Shown: positions 52,856-61,724, counted from the first letter of the stretch. The stretch is 64,000 bases of DNA from Baekduia soli (GCF_007970665.1 NZ_CP042430.1:1178001-1242000); one strand, 5' to 3'. Program-made: numbers and translations. Notes: generated from the letters alone by a model not told the origin.

Positions 52856-53857
52856 ATGTCCCAGCCCAGCCGCAAGCGCGAGGTCGGTCGCGGAGAGCGC
52901 GTCCTGCCCGGCGTGTGGCGGCTGCGCCTGCCGCTGCCGTGGCCCGGGATCCCGCACTGCAACGCCTGGGCGCTGGCCGCCGGCGACGGCATCGTGCTCG
53001 TCGACACGGGCCTGCACGAGCCCGGGTCCATGGGCCACCTGGAGCGGGCGCTGGCCCAGGTCAACCTGCGCCTGGACCTCGTCCGGCTGCTCGTCTGCAC
53101 CCACGCGCACGCCGACCACTACGGCCAGGCCGCCACGATCGTGGAGCGCACGGGGTGCGAGCTGTGGATGCACCCGCGCCACCAGCACATGCTGCTCTCC
53201 GCGGGCGACCCCGAGGCCGCCGTCGAGCACCGGATCGAGATCGCCCGCCAGAGCGGTGTGCCCGACGCGGCGCTGCGCGGCTACGGCGAGCGCTCGGGCG
53301 GCGCGCGCTCCGGCGTCGCCGCCGTCGTCGCGCCCGACCGCCCGCTGGTCTCCGGCGTGGAGATCCACACCGACCTGGGGACCTTCCGGGTCTTCGAGAC
53401 GCCGGGCCACGCGCCGTCGCACGTCTGCCTCTACCAGGAGGACCGCCGGCTGCTCATCTCCGGCGACCACCTCCTCGGGCGCGTCTCGCTCTACTACGAG
53501 TACGGCTACTCGCCCGACCCGACCGGCGAGTTCCTGCACTCGCTCGACCTCGTCCAGGAGCTCGACGCCCGCCTGTGCCTGGCCGGGCACGGGCGCACGT
53601 TCACCGACGTGCAGGCCCATGTCGACGCCAACCGCTCGCTCGTGCACGAGCGCCTGGACCGCGTGGCGGAGGTCCTGGCCTCCGGCGACGTTCTGACCGC
53701 CTACGAGGCCATCCCGCGCATCTACGGCCGCGAGATCACGCCCGAGACGGCGAACTGGTGGCTGTCGGAGACGCTGAGCTACCTGCGCCACCTCGAGCTG
53801 ACGGGCCGTGCGCACCGCCTGGACGGCCTGCCCGAGCGCTGGCGCGCCGCGGCCTGA
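52856..53857 (+). CDS. Metallo-beta-lactamase-fold hydrolase with C-terminal winged-helix-like tail
   Basis: 333 residues. Motif HAHADHYG near residue 83, HAPSHVCL near 183, ISGDHLLG near 202 and the last histidine in LAGHGRTFTD. The C-terminal part (ERLDRVAEVLASGDVLTAYE to LSYLRHLELTGRA) resembles the LACTB2-type tail of MBL proteins. Substrate unknown. Leaderless-type ATG start; divergent from the MBL gene at 52019-52798. Confidence 0.87.
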   Translation: MSQPSRKREVGRGERVLPGVWRLRLPLPWPGIPHCNAWALAAGDGIVLVDTGLHEPGSMGHLERALAQVNLRLDLVRLLVCTHAHADHYGQAATIVERTGCELWMHPRHQHMLLSAGDPEAAVEHRIEIARQSGVPDAALRGYGERSGGARSGVAAVVAPDRPLVSGVEIHTDLGTFRVFETPGHAPSHVCLYQEDRRLLISGDHLLGRVSLYYEYGYSPDPTGEFLHSLDLVQELDARLCLAGHGRTFTDVQAHVDANRSLVHERLDRVAEVLASGDVLTAYEAIPRIYGREITPETANWWLSETLSYLRHLELTGRAHRLDGLPERWRAAA

Positions 53858-53879
53858 GCGCCGCCCCGCCAGAACCTTG

Positions 53880-53891
53880 ACACAGTTGTGT
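53880..53891. promoter_or_regulatory. Inverted repeat ACACA-GT-TGTGT upstream of metF
   Basis: A 5-bp dyad immediately before the TAGGGT box of metF and overlapping TTGACA (53877-53882). The position suits a repressor or activator site. It resembles simple TetR-type half sites, but no regulator can be named. Confidence 0.4.
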
Positions 53892-53897
53892 TAGGGT
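53892..53897 (+). promoter_or_regulatory. -10 box TAGGGT, leaderless-type, for metF
   Basis: Ends 9 bases before the ATG at 53907. Confidence 0.55.
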
Positions 53898-53906
53898 TGG
53901 CGGACG

Positions 53907-54833
53907 ATGCGGATCGACCAGCTCCTGGGCGGCGACGAGCCGACGTTCTCCTTCGAGTTCTTCCCGCCCAAGACCCCGGAGGGCGAGGCCAACTTCCAGC
54001 GCGCCCTGCGCGAGCTGGCCCCCCTGGAGCCGTCGTTCGTCTCCGTGACCTACGGCGCGGGCGGCACGACGCGCGAGAAGACCGTCGAGACCGTCCGCCA
54101 GATCAAGGACGAGCTCGGCCTGGAGGCGATGGCGCACTTCACGTGCGTCGGCGCGACGACCGACGAGCTGCGCGTCACGCTCGAAGAGATCCGCGCCGCC
54201 GGCATCGACAACGTGCTGGCCCTGCGCGGCGACCCGCCCCGCGGCCAGGAGGAATGGGTGGCCTCCGAGGGCGGCCTGGAGTACTCGCACCAGCTCGTGG
54301 CGCTGCTGCGCGAGGACTACGACTTCAGCATCGCCGCCGCGTGCTTCCCCGAGGGCCACATCCACGCCACGTCGCCCGAGGACGACCTGCGCCACCTCAA
54401 GGAGAAGGTCGACGCCGGCGTCGACTACCTGATCACCCAGCTCTTCTTCGACAACGCGCTGTACCGGGACTTCGTCGACCGCGCCCGGGCCATCGGCATC
54501 ACCGTGCCGATCATCCCCGGCGTCATGCCCATCACGGGCTACGGCCAGATCGCCCGCATCACGGCGATGTGCGGCGCCACCATGCCCGAGCACGTGCTCG
54601 CCGAGCTCGACGCCCGCAAGGACGACCCCGAGGCCGTCGCCGACTTCGGCGTCTCCTTCGCGACGATGCAGTGCGCCGACCTGCTGGCCGGCGGGGCGCC
54701 GGGAATCCACTTCTGCACGCTGAACCGCTCGCCCGCCACGCGGGCCATCCTCAGCACGCTGCGCCTCTGGCGCCCGTGGGACGCCGCGCACACGGGCCTG
54801 GGCGAGCCCCGCCGGCCGCCCGCCGTCGCCTGA
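53907..54833 (+). CDS. metF: 5,10-Methylenetetrahydrofolate reductase
   Basis: 308 residues. FAD-dependent reduction of methylene-THF to methyl-THF for methionine synthesis. TFSFEFFPPKTPEGE carries the catalytic glutamate; VSVTYGAGGTTR, LALRGDPPRG (folate-binding aspartate), AAACFPEGH, ITQLFFDN and PIIPGVMPI follow in the expected order. Length is normal for bacterial MetF. The TIM barrel is complete, with a short proline-rich end. A possible regulator dyad overlaps its promoter. Confidence 0.96.
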   Translation: MRIDQLLGGDEPTFSFEFFPPKTPEGEANFQRALRELAPLEPSFVSVTYGAGGTTREKTVETVRQIKDELGLEAMAHFTCVGATTDELRVTLEEIRAAGIDNVLALRGDPPRGQEEWVASEGGLEYSHQLVALLREDYDFSIAAACFPEGHIHATSPEDDLRHLKEKVDAGVDYLITQLFFDNALYRDFVDRARAIGITVPIIPGVMPITGYGQIARITAMCGATMPEHVLAELDARKDDPEAVADFGVSFATMQCADLLAGGAPGIHFCTLNRSPATRAILSTLRLWRPWDAAHTGLGEPRRPPAVA

Positions 54834-54851
54834 GCGACGGTGCCGGCGGCC

Positions 54852-55133
54852 TCAGCCGTCGTCGGGCTCGATGTCCAGGCCCTCGGCGACCATCGGCCGG
54901 CCGTTGAGCGTGTACCGGATGTCGACGGAGTCGTTCTGGCGGTAGGTGCCCACGCCCCAGGCTCCTAGGAGCCACCGCCAGCCGCTGACCTTGTCCTTGA
55001 CCAGCGCCCGGTCGAAGACCAGGGCGTCGTCCTCGCGGGTGTAGTCGACGCCCTCGCGCTGGGGCACGCCCGAGATGTAGACCTCGTAGGGCGGCTGGAC
55101 CTGCGGCGGGAGGCGGACGATCGAGCGGGGCAC
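54852..55133 (-). CDS. Small conserved-looking hypothetical protein
   Basis: 93 residues from a GTG. Pattern: RLPPQVQPPYEVYISGVPQ, then VDYTREDDALVFDR, WRWLLGAWGVGTYRQNDSVD and YTLNGRPMV, a compact beta-rich fold with a tryptophan-rich centre. No signal peptide or membrane helix. I do not recognise a named family. It is convergent with metF (18 bases apart) and divergent from a decarboxylase remnant 8 bases away. Confidence 0.7.
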   Translation of the reverse strand: MPRSIVRLPPQVQPPYEVYISGVPQREGVDYTREDDALVFDRALVKDKVSGWRWLLGAWGVGTYRQNDSVDIRYTLNGRPMVAEGLDIEPDDG

Positions 55134-55141
55134 GGAGCGGG

Positions 55142-55598
55142 ATGATGGCGGATCTCGTGGATCCGATCACGTCCCCGATCACGCCGTCGCCGATCGTCGC
55201 CGTCCTCGACGAGCAGGTCGGGCGCCATCGCGGCCGCGGTCCACGACCGCTCCGAGCGCTGCAGGTCGTCGTGGACGAGGCGTGGGGCGGGCACCTGCAC
55301 TTCCACCCCGGGCTGCGCCGCTCGGCGATGGACGCGGGCGCCGACCTCTGCGTGCAGTCGACCCACAAGCTCGCCGGCGGCCTGCAGCGGACAGGCCTGA
55401 CGTCACGCTGACGGGCTACGAGGTGGCCGACGCGCTCGTGCCGCGGGGGACCGTCATCGAGCAGGCCGGCGTGCCGGCGATCACGCTCGTCACGACGTTC
55501 CCGCACGCCGAGGAGGCCGTGGCCGCCACCGCGCGGCGGGCGGCTCGATCGTGGCGCGCGACACGGCGCTGCAGACGCTGCGAGTGTTGCCGGTCATG
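55142..55598 (+). pseudogene. Orn/Lys/Arg decarboxylase remnant
   Basis: Fragments of a PLP-dependent decarboxylase in three frames. VVDEAWGGHLHFHPGLRRSA and AGADLCVQSTHKLAGGLQ carry the PLP-binding lysine (THK). A second frame reads LTGYEVADALVPRGTVIEQAG and LVTTFPHAEEAV, from the C-terminal domain, and a third, VARDTALQTLRVLP, looks like its end. N-terminal part and much of the centre are gone. The TPR gene begins within the last bases, as if once overlapping. Confidence 0.82.
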
Positions 55599-56447
55599 AG
55601 CGACGAGTTCCTGATCCGGGGCCAGCACGCCGAGCAGGCCGGCGACGCCGAGGCGGCCGAGACGCTCTACCGCCGCGCCCTCGACGGGGGCGAGCCGCAC
55701 GCCGGGTACTTCCTGGGCGAGCTGCTCATCGAGCTCGGGCGCCCCGAGGAGGCGATCACGCTCCTGGAGGCCGCGGCCGGGGACGGTGACGCCCACCTCC
55801 CGCTGGGCAACGCGCGGTGGGACCTCGACGACCTCGACGGCGCCGAGGAGCAGTTCCGGCTGGCCGCCGACCTGGGGCAGCCCGCCGGCCTGCACAACCT
55901 CGGGCTGCTGCTGCACGACCGCGACCGCGTCGACGAGGCCGTGCCGCTGCTGCGCGAGAGCGTCGCGGCGGGGCACACCGAGCCCCGCCTGCTGGCCGAG
56001 GCGCTGGCCGATCTCGGCGCCCAGCTCCAGGACGAGGACCGCCTCGACGAGGCCGAGGCCGTCCTGCGCGAGGCGCTGGAGGGCGGCGCGACCGAGGCCT
56101 ACGTCTACCTCTCCTCCGTCCTGGCCCGCCTGGGCGAGGACGAGGAGGCCGACCGCGTGCTGCGCGCCGGGGCCGACCTGGGCGTCCCGTCGGCCGAGCT
56201 GCAGCTCGGCAACGTGCTCAGCGACGACGACCCCGCCTCGTCCGATGCCGAGGCGCTGTACCGGCGCGCGATCGAGCACGGCGAGGTCGGCGGCCACAAC
56301 AACCTGGGGGTCCTGCTCTGGGACGCCGGGCGGCTCGACGAGGCCGAGGCCGAGCTGCGCGTCGCGATCGGCCTGGGCGACGAGATCGCCCAGCAGAACC
56401 TCGACGGCCTGCTGGCCGAGCGCGGCCACACCAACGGCCGGACCTAG
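55596..56447 (+). CDS. TPR/Sel1-like repeat protein
   Basis: 283 residues made almost entirely of helical repeats of about 33-36 residues with the TPR/Sel1 pattern (for example GDAEAAETLYRRALDGGEPH, LDDLDGAEEQFRLAADLGQP, GRLDEAEAELRVAIGLGDE). Acidic overall, no signal peptide. Such proteins are adaptors in complexes; the partner is unknown. ATG 55596 chosen because upstream codons belong to the decarboxylase remnant. Confidence 0.82.
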   Translation: MSDEFLIRGQHAEQAGDAEAAETLYRRALDGGEPHAGYFLGELLIELGRPEEAITLLEAAAGDGDAHLPLGNARWDLDDLDGAEEQFRLAADLGQPAGLHNLGLLLHDRDRVDEAVPLLRESVAAGHTEPRLLAEALADLGAQLQDEDRLDEAEAVLREALEGGATEAYVYLSSVLARLGEDEEADRVLRAGADLGVPSAELQLGNVLSDDDPASSDAEALYRRAIEHGEVGGHNNLGVLLWDAGRLDEAEAELRVAIGLGDEIAQQNLDGLLAERGHTNGRT

Positions 56448-56470
56448 GCGGGCGCGTCGGGCGTTGCCCG

Positions 56471-56476
56471 TAGCCT
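56471..56476 (+). promoter_or_regulatory. -10 box TAGCCT, leaderless-type, for the YgjP-like operon
   Basis: Ends 8 bases before the GTG at 56485; the first promoter of the four-gene overlapping operon. Confidence 0.6.
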
Positions 56477-56484
56477 GCACGCCC

Positions 56485-57153
56485 GTGCCCGAGGCCGCCG
56501 TCCCGTTCGACTACTCCGTCCGCCGCTCGGACCGCGCGCGGCGGGTGCGCGTGCGCGTCGACCCGCGCGACGGGGCCGTCGAGGTCGTGCTCCCGCGCCG
56601 CGCCGCGCAGCGCGAGGCCGCCGCGGCCGTCGCCCAGCTCGGCGGCTGGATCGCCCGCCGTCGTGCGGAGGCCGCGGCGGCGCGGGCGCGCGTGGCGGCG
56701 CGCGACGGCACCGTGCCCTACCTCGGCACCGACCTGCGCCTCGTGCCCGAGCCCGGGCGCACGCGCGTGCACCGCCGTGGCGACGTCCTCCTCGTCGGCG
56801 ATGGCGACCCGGGCGCGGCGCTGGAGCGCTGGTACCGCCGCCAGGCCCGCGTCGAGATCGCCCCCCGCCTGGACCGGGCCGCCGGCGCCGTGGGCCGGCC
56901 GTACACGCGCCTGACGATCCGCGACCAGCGGACGCGCTGGGGATCGTGCTCGGCGACCGGCGCGATGTCGTTCAACTGGCGCCTGCTGCTCGCGCCCGAG
57001 CGCGTCCTGGAGTACGTCGTGCGCCACGAGGCCGCCCACCTGGTGGTCATGGACCACTCGCCGCGCTTCTGGGCCCTGATGGAGCGCCTCATGCCCGGCC
57101 ACGAGGAGCCGCGGCGCTGGCTGCGCACCCACGGGGCGACGCTGGTCCTGTGA
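56485..57153 (+). CDS. YgjP-like metallopeptidase-domain protein (DUF45/SprT-like)
   Basis: 222 residues. The N-terminal half is the basic beta-rich DUF45 part (SVRRSDRARRVRVRVDP); the C-terminal half has the family signature RTRWGSCSATGAMSFNWRL and the zinc motif VVRHEAAHLVVMDHS (H-E-x-x-H with a further histidine). Close relatives in bacteria are predicted metallo-hydrolases, some next to type I restriction systems, but none are seen here. First gene of a chain with four-base overlaps: PfkB kinase, AraC regulator and a cyclase-like protein. Confidence 0.87.
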   Translation: MPEAAVPFDYSVRRSDRARRVRVRVDPRDGAVEVVLPRRAAQREAAAAVAQLGGWIARRRAEAAAARARVAARDGTVPYLGTDLRLVPEPGRTRVHRRGDVLLVGDGDPGAALERWYRRQARVEIAPRLDRAAGAVGRPYTRLTIRDQRTRWGSCSATGAMSFNWRLLLAPERVLEYVVRHEAAHLVVMDHSPRFWALMERLMPGHEEPRRWLRTHGATLVL

Positions 57154-58001
57154 CCGTCGCGGTCGTCGGGCACGTCGAGTGGGTCGACTTCCTCGTCCTG
57201 CCCCGCCTGCCGCGACCCGGGGAGATCGTCCACGCGACCGGCGCCCACGAGGGACCGGGCGGGGGCGGCGCGATGGCCGCCCGCGCGCTCGCCGCCCTGA
57301 CCGGCGTTGCCACGTTCCTCTGCGCCGTGGGCGACGACGCCCGCGGGGAGCGGACCGCCGAGGGCCTGCGCGCGGCGGGGATCGACGTGCGCGCCGCGGT
57401 GCGCGCCGGCGTCGCGCAGCGGCGCGCGGTGGCCTGGCTGACCGGAGACGGCGACCGCTCGATCACCGTGGTCGGCGAGGACGTCGTGCCCCGCGGCGAC
57501 GACCCGCTGGACTGGCCGGCCCTGGCCGGGTGCGACGGCGTGCTGCTCATGGCCGGCGACGCGGGCGCCGTGCGCGCCGCGCGGGCGGTGCCGCTGCTCG
57601 TGGCCTCACCGCGGGCGCGCGGGCCCGTCGTCGCGGCCGGGGTCGCCGTCGACGTGCTCGTCGGCAGCGCCGTCGATCCCCTCGAGGCGATCGACGACGA
57701 GCTGCTCGCGGCGGCGCGGCCCCGCCACGTCGTGCGCACGGAGGGCGCGGCCGGCGGGTCGTGGCGCGCGGCGGACGGCACGACCGGGCGCTGGGTCGCG
57801 ACCCCGCCGCCCGGCGCGCGCGTCGACGACTACGGGTGCGGCGACGCCTTCGCCGCCGCGCTGACCGCCGCGCTGGCGGCCGGGCGCCCGATCGCGGACG
57901 CGTGCGCCCTGGCCGCCCGCGTCGGCGCGGCGCTGCTGTGTCAGCGCGCCCCCGCGGTCGGCGGCCTGGGAGCGCTGTGGGTGGCACACTGCGGAGGGTG
58001 A
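57150..58001 (+). CDS. PfkB-family sugar kinase
   Basis: 283 residues of the ribokinase fold. N-terminal AVVGHVEWVDFLVL and GPGGGGAMAARALA (sugar-binding glycines), GDDARGERTAEGLRAAGI, and the C-terminal active-site motif DDYGCGDAFAAALTAAL, in which the catalytic aspartate is in G-C-G-D. It phosphorylates a sugar or nucleoside; which one is not evident. GTG overlaps the upstream stop and its own stop overlaps the AraC start. Confidence 0.87.
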   Translation: MTVAVVGHVEWVDFLVLPRLPRPGEIVHATGAHEGPGGGGAMAARALAALTGVATFLCAVGDDARGERTAEGLRAAGIDVRAAVRAGVAQRRAVAWLTGDGDRSITVVGEDVVPRGDDPLDWPALAGCDGVLLMAGDAGAVRAARAVPLLVASPRARGPVVAAGVAVDVLVGSAVDPLEAIDDELLAAARPRHVVRTEGAAGGSWRAADGTTGRWVATPPPGARVDDYGCGDAFAAALTAALAAGRPIADACALAARVGAALLCQRAPAVGGLGALWVAHCGG

Positions 58002-58801
58002 GCGGCTACCGCGAGCACGCCCCGCCGCGCGGCACCGACGCGCAGATCGCGTGCCTGTGGACCGCGGACGGCGCCGGGGCGCGCGTGCTGCCCGACGCCT
58101 GCGTCGACGTCGTGTTCAGCGGCGGCCGGCTCGTCGTCGCCGGGCCGGCCACGCGCCAGGTGCTCGTCGGTGCCACGCCGGGCCAGGACCGCTGTGGCGT
58201 GCGCTTCCGGGTCGGGTGGGCCGGCCGCGGCCTCGGCGTGCCCGCCGCCGCGCTGCGCGACGAGGCCGCCGTGGACCTGCGTGAGCTCTGGGGCGCCGAG
58301 GGCCGGCGCCTGGAGGACCGCGTGCTCGCGGCGCCGGGCGCGGCAGCCGCGGTGCAGGTGCTCGCCGCCGGCCTCGCCGAACGGCTGCCCGCCGCGCGCG
58401 AAGGCGACGCGGAGGTCCGCGCCGTGGCGCGCGCGCTCGGCCGCCCCGCCCCGGCCGCGGGCGGCGAGGCGGCGGTGGCCGCGCTGGCCCGTGGGGTCGG
58501 GCTCAGCGAGCGCCAGCTCCTGCGGCGCATGCTGCGGGCCGTCGGCTACGGTCCCGCGACCCTGGCGCGGGTCCAGCGCTTCCAGCGCTTCCTGGCCCTG
58601 GCCGCCGGCGCGCCCGGGACGACCCTGGCGCGCCTGGCCGCCGACGCCGGCTACGCCGACCAGGCCCACCTGGCCCGCGAATGCCGGCGCCTGTCGGGCC
58701 TGGCGCCGGCGGCGCTGCTGGCCACGGGGGCCGGGCCGGCGGGGGAGAGGTCCGAACCGTTCAAGCCCGCGGCGCTCGCACCCGGCACCCTGGCGGCATG
58801 A
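57998..58801 (+). CDS. AraC-family transcriptional regulator
   Basis: 267 residues. The C-terminal half is an AraC-type double helix-turn-helix: GVGLSERQLLRRMLRAVGYGP and LAADAGYADQAHLARECRRL with the F/L-x-R-x-F-K-like end. The N-terminal domain (DAQIACLWTADGAGARVLPD, VDVVFSGGRLVVAGP) is the DUF6597-type sensor common in AraC regulators. It lies inside a four-gene overlapping operon, suggesting it controls that operon. Confidence 0.88.
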   Translation: MSGYREHAPPRGTDAQIACLWTADGAGARVLPDACVDVVFSGGRLVVAGPATRQVLVGATPGQDRCGVRFRVGWAGRGLGVPAAALRDEAAVDLRELWGAEGRRLEDRVLAAPGAAAAVQVLAAGLAERLPAAREGDAEVRAVARALGRPAPAAGGEAAVAALARGVGLSERQLLRRMLRAVGYGPATLARVQRFQRFLALAAGAPGTTLARLAADAGYADQAHLARECRRLSGLAPAALLATGAGPAGERSEPFKPAALAPGTLAA

Positions 58802-59667
58802 CCATCGACCTCGCCGGCGCACGGCGCTTCGTGCGCAGCCACGGCCGCCTGCTGGAGCGGCGGCGGATGGACCACCTGCTGGGCGGCGCCCCCGCGACCG
58901 GCGTCCTGTCCGCGCTGGCGGCCTACCGCAACGCCGACGGCGGCATCGGGGCGCTGGAGCCCGACCTGCGCACGGACACCAGCCAGCCGTCGGCCGTGAT
59001 GTACGCCCTGGAGATCCTCACCGAGCTCGGGCCCGTCGACGACGGTGGCCTGGCCAGCGGCGCACTGGACTGGCTGCAGACGGTGACCGCTCCCGACGGG
59101 TCCGTGACGTTCGTGCTGCCCACGGCCGCCGACGCCCCGCACGCGCCGTGGTGGACGCCGCAGGACGCGCCGCCCGCCTCGCTGCTCATGACCGCGGGGA
59201 TCGCCGCGGTCGCGCTGCGCGTGGCGCCGGCGCATCCCTGGATCGGGCCCGCCACGGCCTGGTGCTGGGAGCGCCTCGGCACGCTGCCCGCGACCGAGCC
59301 CTACACCCTGCGCGCCGTCGTCGACCTCCTCGACGCCGTCCCGGACCGGGCGCGCGCCGACGCCGAGCTCGACGTGCTGGCCGACCGGCTGCCGGACGAC
59401 GGCGTGCTGCGCGTCGCCGCCGGCGTCGAGGGCGAGACGCTGCGGGCCCTGGACATCGCGCCGCACCCCGGCCACGCGGGCCGGCGCCTGTTCGGCGATG
59501 CGCTCATCGGCCGCGAGCTCGACGCGCTGGCCGGCGCGCAGGCGCACGACGGCGGCTGGACGTTCTCCTGGCCGGACTGGAACCCGGCGGGCGGCCACGA
59601 GTGGCGCGGCATCGTCACGGTCAAGGCGCTGCGCACGCTGCGCGCCTACGGGCGCCTTGACCCCTGA
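58798..59667 (+). CDS. Prenyltransferase/squalene-cyclase-like repeat protein
   Basis: 289 residues, alpha-helical. It has repeats ending in QW-like segments (YRNADGGIGALEPDLRT, AQAHDGGWTFSWPDWNP), typical of the alpha/alpha barrel of squalene-hopene cyclases and prenyltransferases, but it is much shorter and lacks the D-x-D-D catalytic motif. It is therefore probably not a cyclase. Last gene of the overlapping operon (ATGA with AraC). Confidence 0.7.
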   Translation: MTIDLAGARRFVRSHGRLLERRRMDHLLGGAPATGVLSALAAYRNADGGIGALEPDLRTDTSQPSAVMYALEILTELGPVDDGGLASGALDWLQTVTAPDGSVTFVLPTAADAPHAPWWTPQDAPPASLLMTAGIAAVALRVAPAHPWIGPATAWCWERLGTLPATEPYTLRAVVDLLDAVPDRARADAELDVLADRLPDDGVLRVAAGVEGETLRALDIAPHPGHAGRRLFGDALIGRELDALAGAQAHDGGWTFSWPDWNPAGGHEWRGIVTVKALRTLRAYGRLDP

Positions 59668-59719
59668 CCGAGCCGCGCCCGGGTCACACGACGCTCACAC
59701 CCGCGGCGCCGGCGCGGCC

Positions 59720-59725
59720 TACCGT
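59720..59725 (+). promoter_or_regulatory. -10 box TACCGT, leaderless-type, for the CpsB-like gene
   Basis: Ends 10 bases before the ATG at 59736. Confidence 0.5.
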
Positions 59726-59735
59726 CGGCGGCGAC

Positions 59736-60491
59736 ATGCACGGACGAGCCGAGCTGCACTTCCACCTGCTCCCCGACCTCGACGACGGGCCGGCCGGCGT
59801 CGCGGAGGCCGTGGCCCTCGCGCAGGCCGCGGCCGCCGAGGGAACGCAGACCATCGTCTGCACCCCGCACGCGCGCTTCCTGAGCGGCGCGCGCGACCTG
59901 GCCGACCGGGTCGCGGCGCTGCGCCGCGAGCTCGGTCATGCCGGCGTGGCGATGGACCTGCGCCCCGGCGCCGAGCTGCTGCCCGCCGACGTGGCGCGCC
60001 TGCACGACGACACGCTCGACGCCTACAGCCAGGGACCACCGACCGCGCCCTGGCTGCTGCTGGAGGCCCCGCTGGAGCCGGGCGGCCTCGATGGGCTGCA
60101 TGCCGCCGTCGACGCGCTGGCCGACCGCGGCTTCGGCGTCCTGCTCGCCCATCCGGAGCGCTGCCCCGAGCTCCTGGCCCGCGGGTCGCACGGGCGGCCC
60201 GTGGACACGCTGTGCGCCCAGGGCGTGCGGCTGCAGGTCAACGCGACGTCGCTGACCGGCCTGCACGGTCCGCAGGCGCAGGCGGCCGCGCTGGCGCTCG
60301 TGCGCCGCGGCGTGGCGACCGTCCTGGCCTCGGACGCCCACGGCCGCGACCGACCGCCGAGCCTGGTCGCGGCGCTCGCCGTCCTGCGCGAGGCCGGCGT
60401 GGAGGGCGCCGAGCGGCTGGCCGGCCCGGCGCCCCGTGCGTTGCTGCGGCGCGGGCTGGCCGCGCCGGTCGTCCTGGCCCGCAGCGCCTAG
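59736..60491 (+). CDS. CpsB/CapC-like PHP-domain tyrosine phosphatase
   Basis: 251 residues of the PHP fold. [15 protein letters not shown] gives the first two metal histidines and aspartates, VCTPHARF the third, PGAELL a glutamate, [11 protein letters not shown] a histidine and [10 protein letters not shown] the last pair. This is the pattern of CpsB/Wzb-type manganese-dependent phosphatases that control exopolysaccharide synthesis. No capsule genes are nearby. Leaderless-type ATG. Its stop shares CTAG with the aldo-keto reductase stop. Confidence 0.88.
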   Translation: MHGRAELHFHLLPDLDDGPAGVAEAVALAQAAAAEGTQTIVCTPHARFLSGARDLADRVAALRRELGHAGVAMDLRPGAELLPADVARLHDDTLDAYSQGPPTAPWLLLEAPLEPGGLDGLHAAVDALADRGFGVLLAHPERCPELLARGSHGRPVDTLCAQGVRLQVNATSLTGLHGPQAQAAALALVRRGVATVLASDAHGRDRPPSLVAALAVLREAGVEGAERLAGPAPRALLRRGLAAPVVLARSA

Positions 60492-61363
60492 CGGGAGGAG
60501 GCGGCGTCGAGCGTCTCGATCTCGGCCTCGGTGAGCTGGAGGTCGGCGGCGGCGACGTTCTCCTCGAGGTGCTCGACCGAGCCCGTGCCCGGGATGGGGA
60601 GCATCACCGGGCTGCGGGCCAGCAGCCAGGCCAGGGCGACCTGGCCCGTCGTGGCGTCGTGGGCCCGGGCGATCTCGGCGACCGGGCCGCCCGGCTCGGC
60701 GAGCTTGCCGGCCGCGAGCGGGAACCACGGGATGAAGCCGATGCCCTCCTGCTCGCAGTACTCCAGGACGTCCTCGGCCTTGCGGTGGTTCAGGTTGTAC
60801 AGGTTCTGCACCGTGGCGACGGTGAAGACCTCCTGGGCGGCCTTGATCTCGTCGACGGTGACCTCGGAGAGGCCGAGGTGGCGCACGACGCCCTCCTCCT
60901 GCAGCCGGCGCAGCTCGGCGAACTGGTCGGCCTGCGGCGTGTCCGGGTCGATGCGGTGCAGCTGGAAGAGGTCGATGCGCTCCACCCCGAGCCGCTGCCG
61001 GCTGAGGATGGCCTCCTGGCGCAGGTAGGCGGGGCGCCCGACCGGGTGCCACTCCTCGGGGCCCGTGCGCGTCAGCCCCGCCTTCGTGGCGACGACGACG
61101 CCGGAGTAGGTCCCGTCGTCGGCCAGCAGCGCCTCGCGGATGAGCTCCTCGGAGACGTAGGGGCCGTAGGAGTTGGCGGTGTCGATGAAGTCCACGCCCA
61201 GCTCGGGGAGGCGGCGCAGGACGGAGACGGCGCGGTCGTGGTCGGCCGGAGGCCCCCAGATGCCGTCGCCGGTGATGCGCATCGCGCCGTAGCCGAGGCG
61301 GGTGACCTCGAGGTCGCCGCCGATGGAGAACGTGCCGGATGCCGCTGCGGAGATGGTGGCCAT
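60488..61363 (-). CDS. Aldo-keto reductase
   Basis: 291 residues of the AKR barrel. Catalytic tetrad: aspartate and tyrosine in [11 protein letters not shown], lysine in VVVATKAGL and histidine in [14 protein letters not shown]-binding loop near [15 protein letters not shown]. The subgroup is YajO/oxidoreductase-like; substrate unknown. ATG 61363 with TAACGT 7 bases upstream. Convergent with the CpsB-like gene, sharing CTAG. Confidence 0.9.
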   Translation of the reverse strand: MATISAAASGTFSIGGDLEVTRLGYGAMRITGDGIWGPPADHDRAVSVLRRLPELGVDFIDTANSYGPYVSEELIREALLADDGTYSGVVVATKAGLTRTGPEEWHPVGRPAYLRQEAILSRQRLGVERIDLFQLHRIDPDTPQADQFAELRRLQEEGVVRHLGLSEVTVDEIKAAQEVFTVATVQNLYNLNHRKAEDVLEYCEQEGIGFIPWFPLAAGKLAEPGGPVAEIARAHDATTGQVALAWLLARSPVMLPIPGTGSVEHLEENVAAADLQLTEAEIETLDAASSR

Positions 61364-61370
61364 CGAGACG

Positions 61371-61376
61371 ACGTTA
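61371..61376 (-). promoter_or_regulatory. -10 box TAACGT, leaderless-type, for the aldo-keto reductase
   Basis: Minus strand, 7 bases before the ATG at 61363; overlaps the stop region of the upstream gene. Confidence 0.55.
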
Positions 61377-61724
61377 GCGGCCGTCCGGCGCCGCCACGCG
61401 CCGCAGGGCGGCATAGACGTCCTCGCCGGCCTCGCGCGGCACGACCTGGCGCGAAAGCCTCCCCGTGAAGGCCTCCGCGGAGCCGTCGCCGCGCACGTCG
61501 ATCCCCGCGTTGAGGCCGCGCGGCCCGCGCAGCTCGCCACGCACCGCGACCTGGTCGCCGGGCTCGACCTCGCGCAGGAACGCCCGCTCGACGTGGGGCC
61601 GCTGCCGGTTGGCCAGCTCCTGCAGCCGCGCCTGCAGCGCGTCGAGCGCGCCCTCGAGCGTGTCGTGGCGCGTCTTCTCCGTCTTGCCTCGCCGGCGGAC
61701 GACGACACGGTATGCGGACCCCAT
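61374..61724 (-). CDS. Small basic hypothetical protein
   Basis: 116 residues. Starts [19 protein letters not shown], then a helix ([17 protein letters not shown]) and a beta-rich end ([38 protein letters not shown]). Length and charge suggest nucleic-acid or protein binding, but there is no recognisable domain. ATG with TAGGCT 9 bases upstream supports a real gene. Confidence 0.7.
   Translation of the reverse strand: MGSAYRVVVRRRGKTEKTRHDTLEGALDALQARLQELANRQRPHVERAFLREVEPGDQVAVRGELRGPRGLNAGIDVRGDGSAEAFTGRLSRQVVPREAGEDVYAALRRVAAPDGR

Noticed and set aside
53877-53882. TTGACA as the -35 box of metF
   Set aside because: Only 9 bases separate it from TAGGGT, too short for a normal sigma-70-type promoter; more likely part of an operator.
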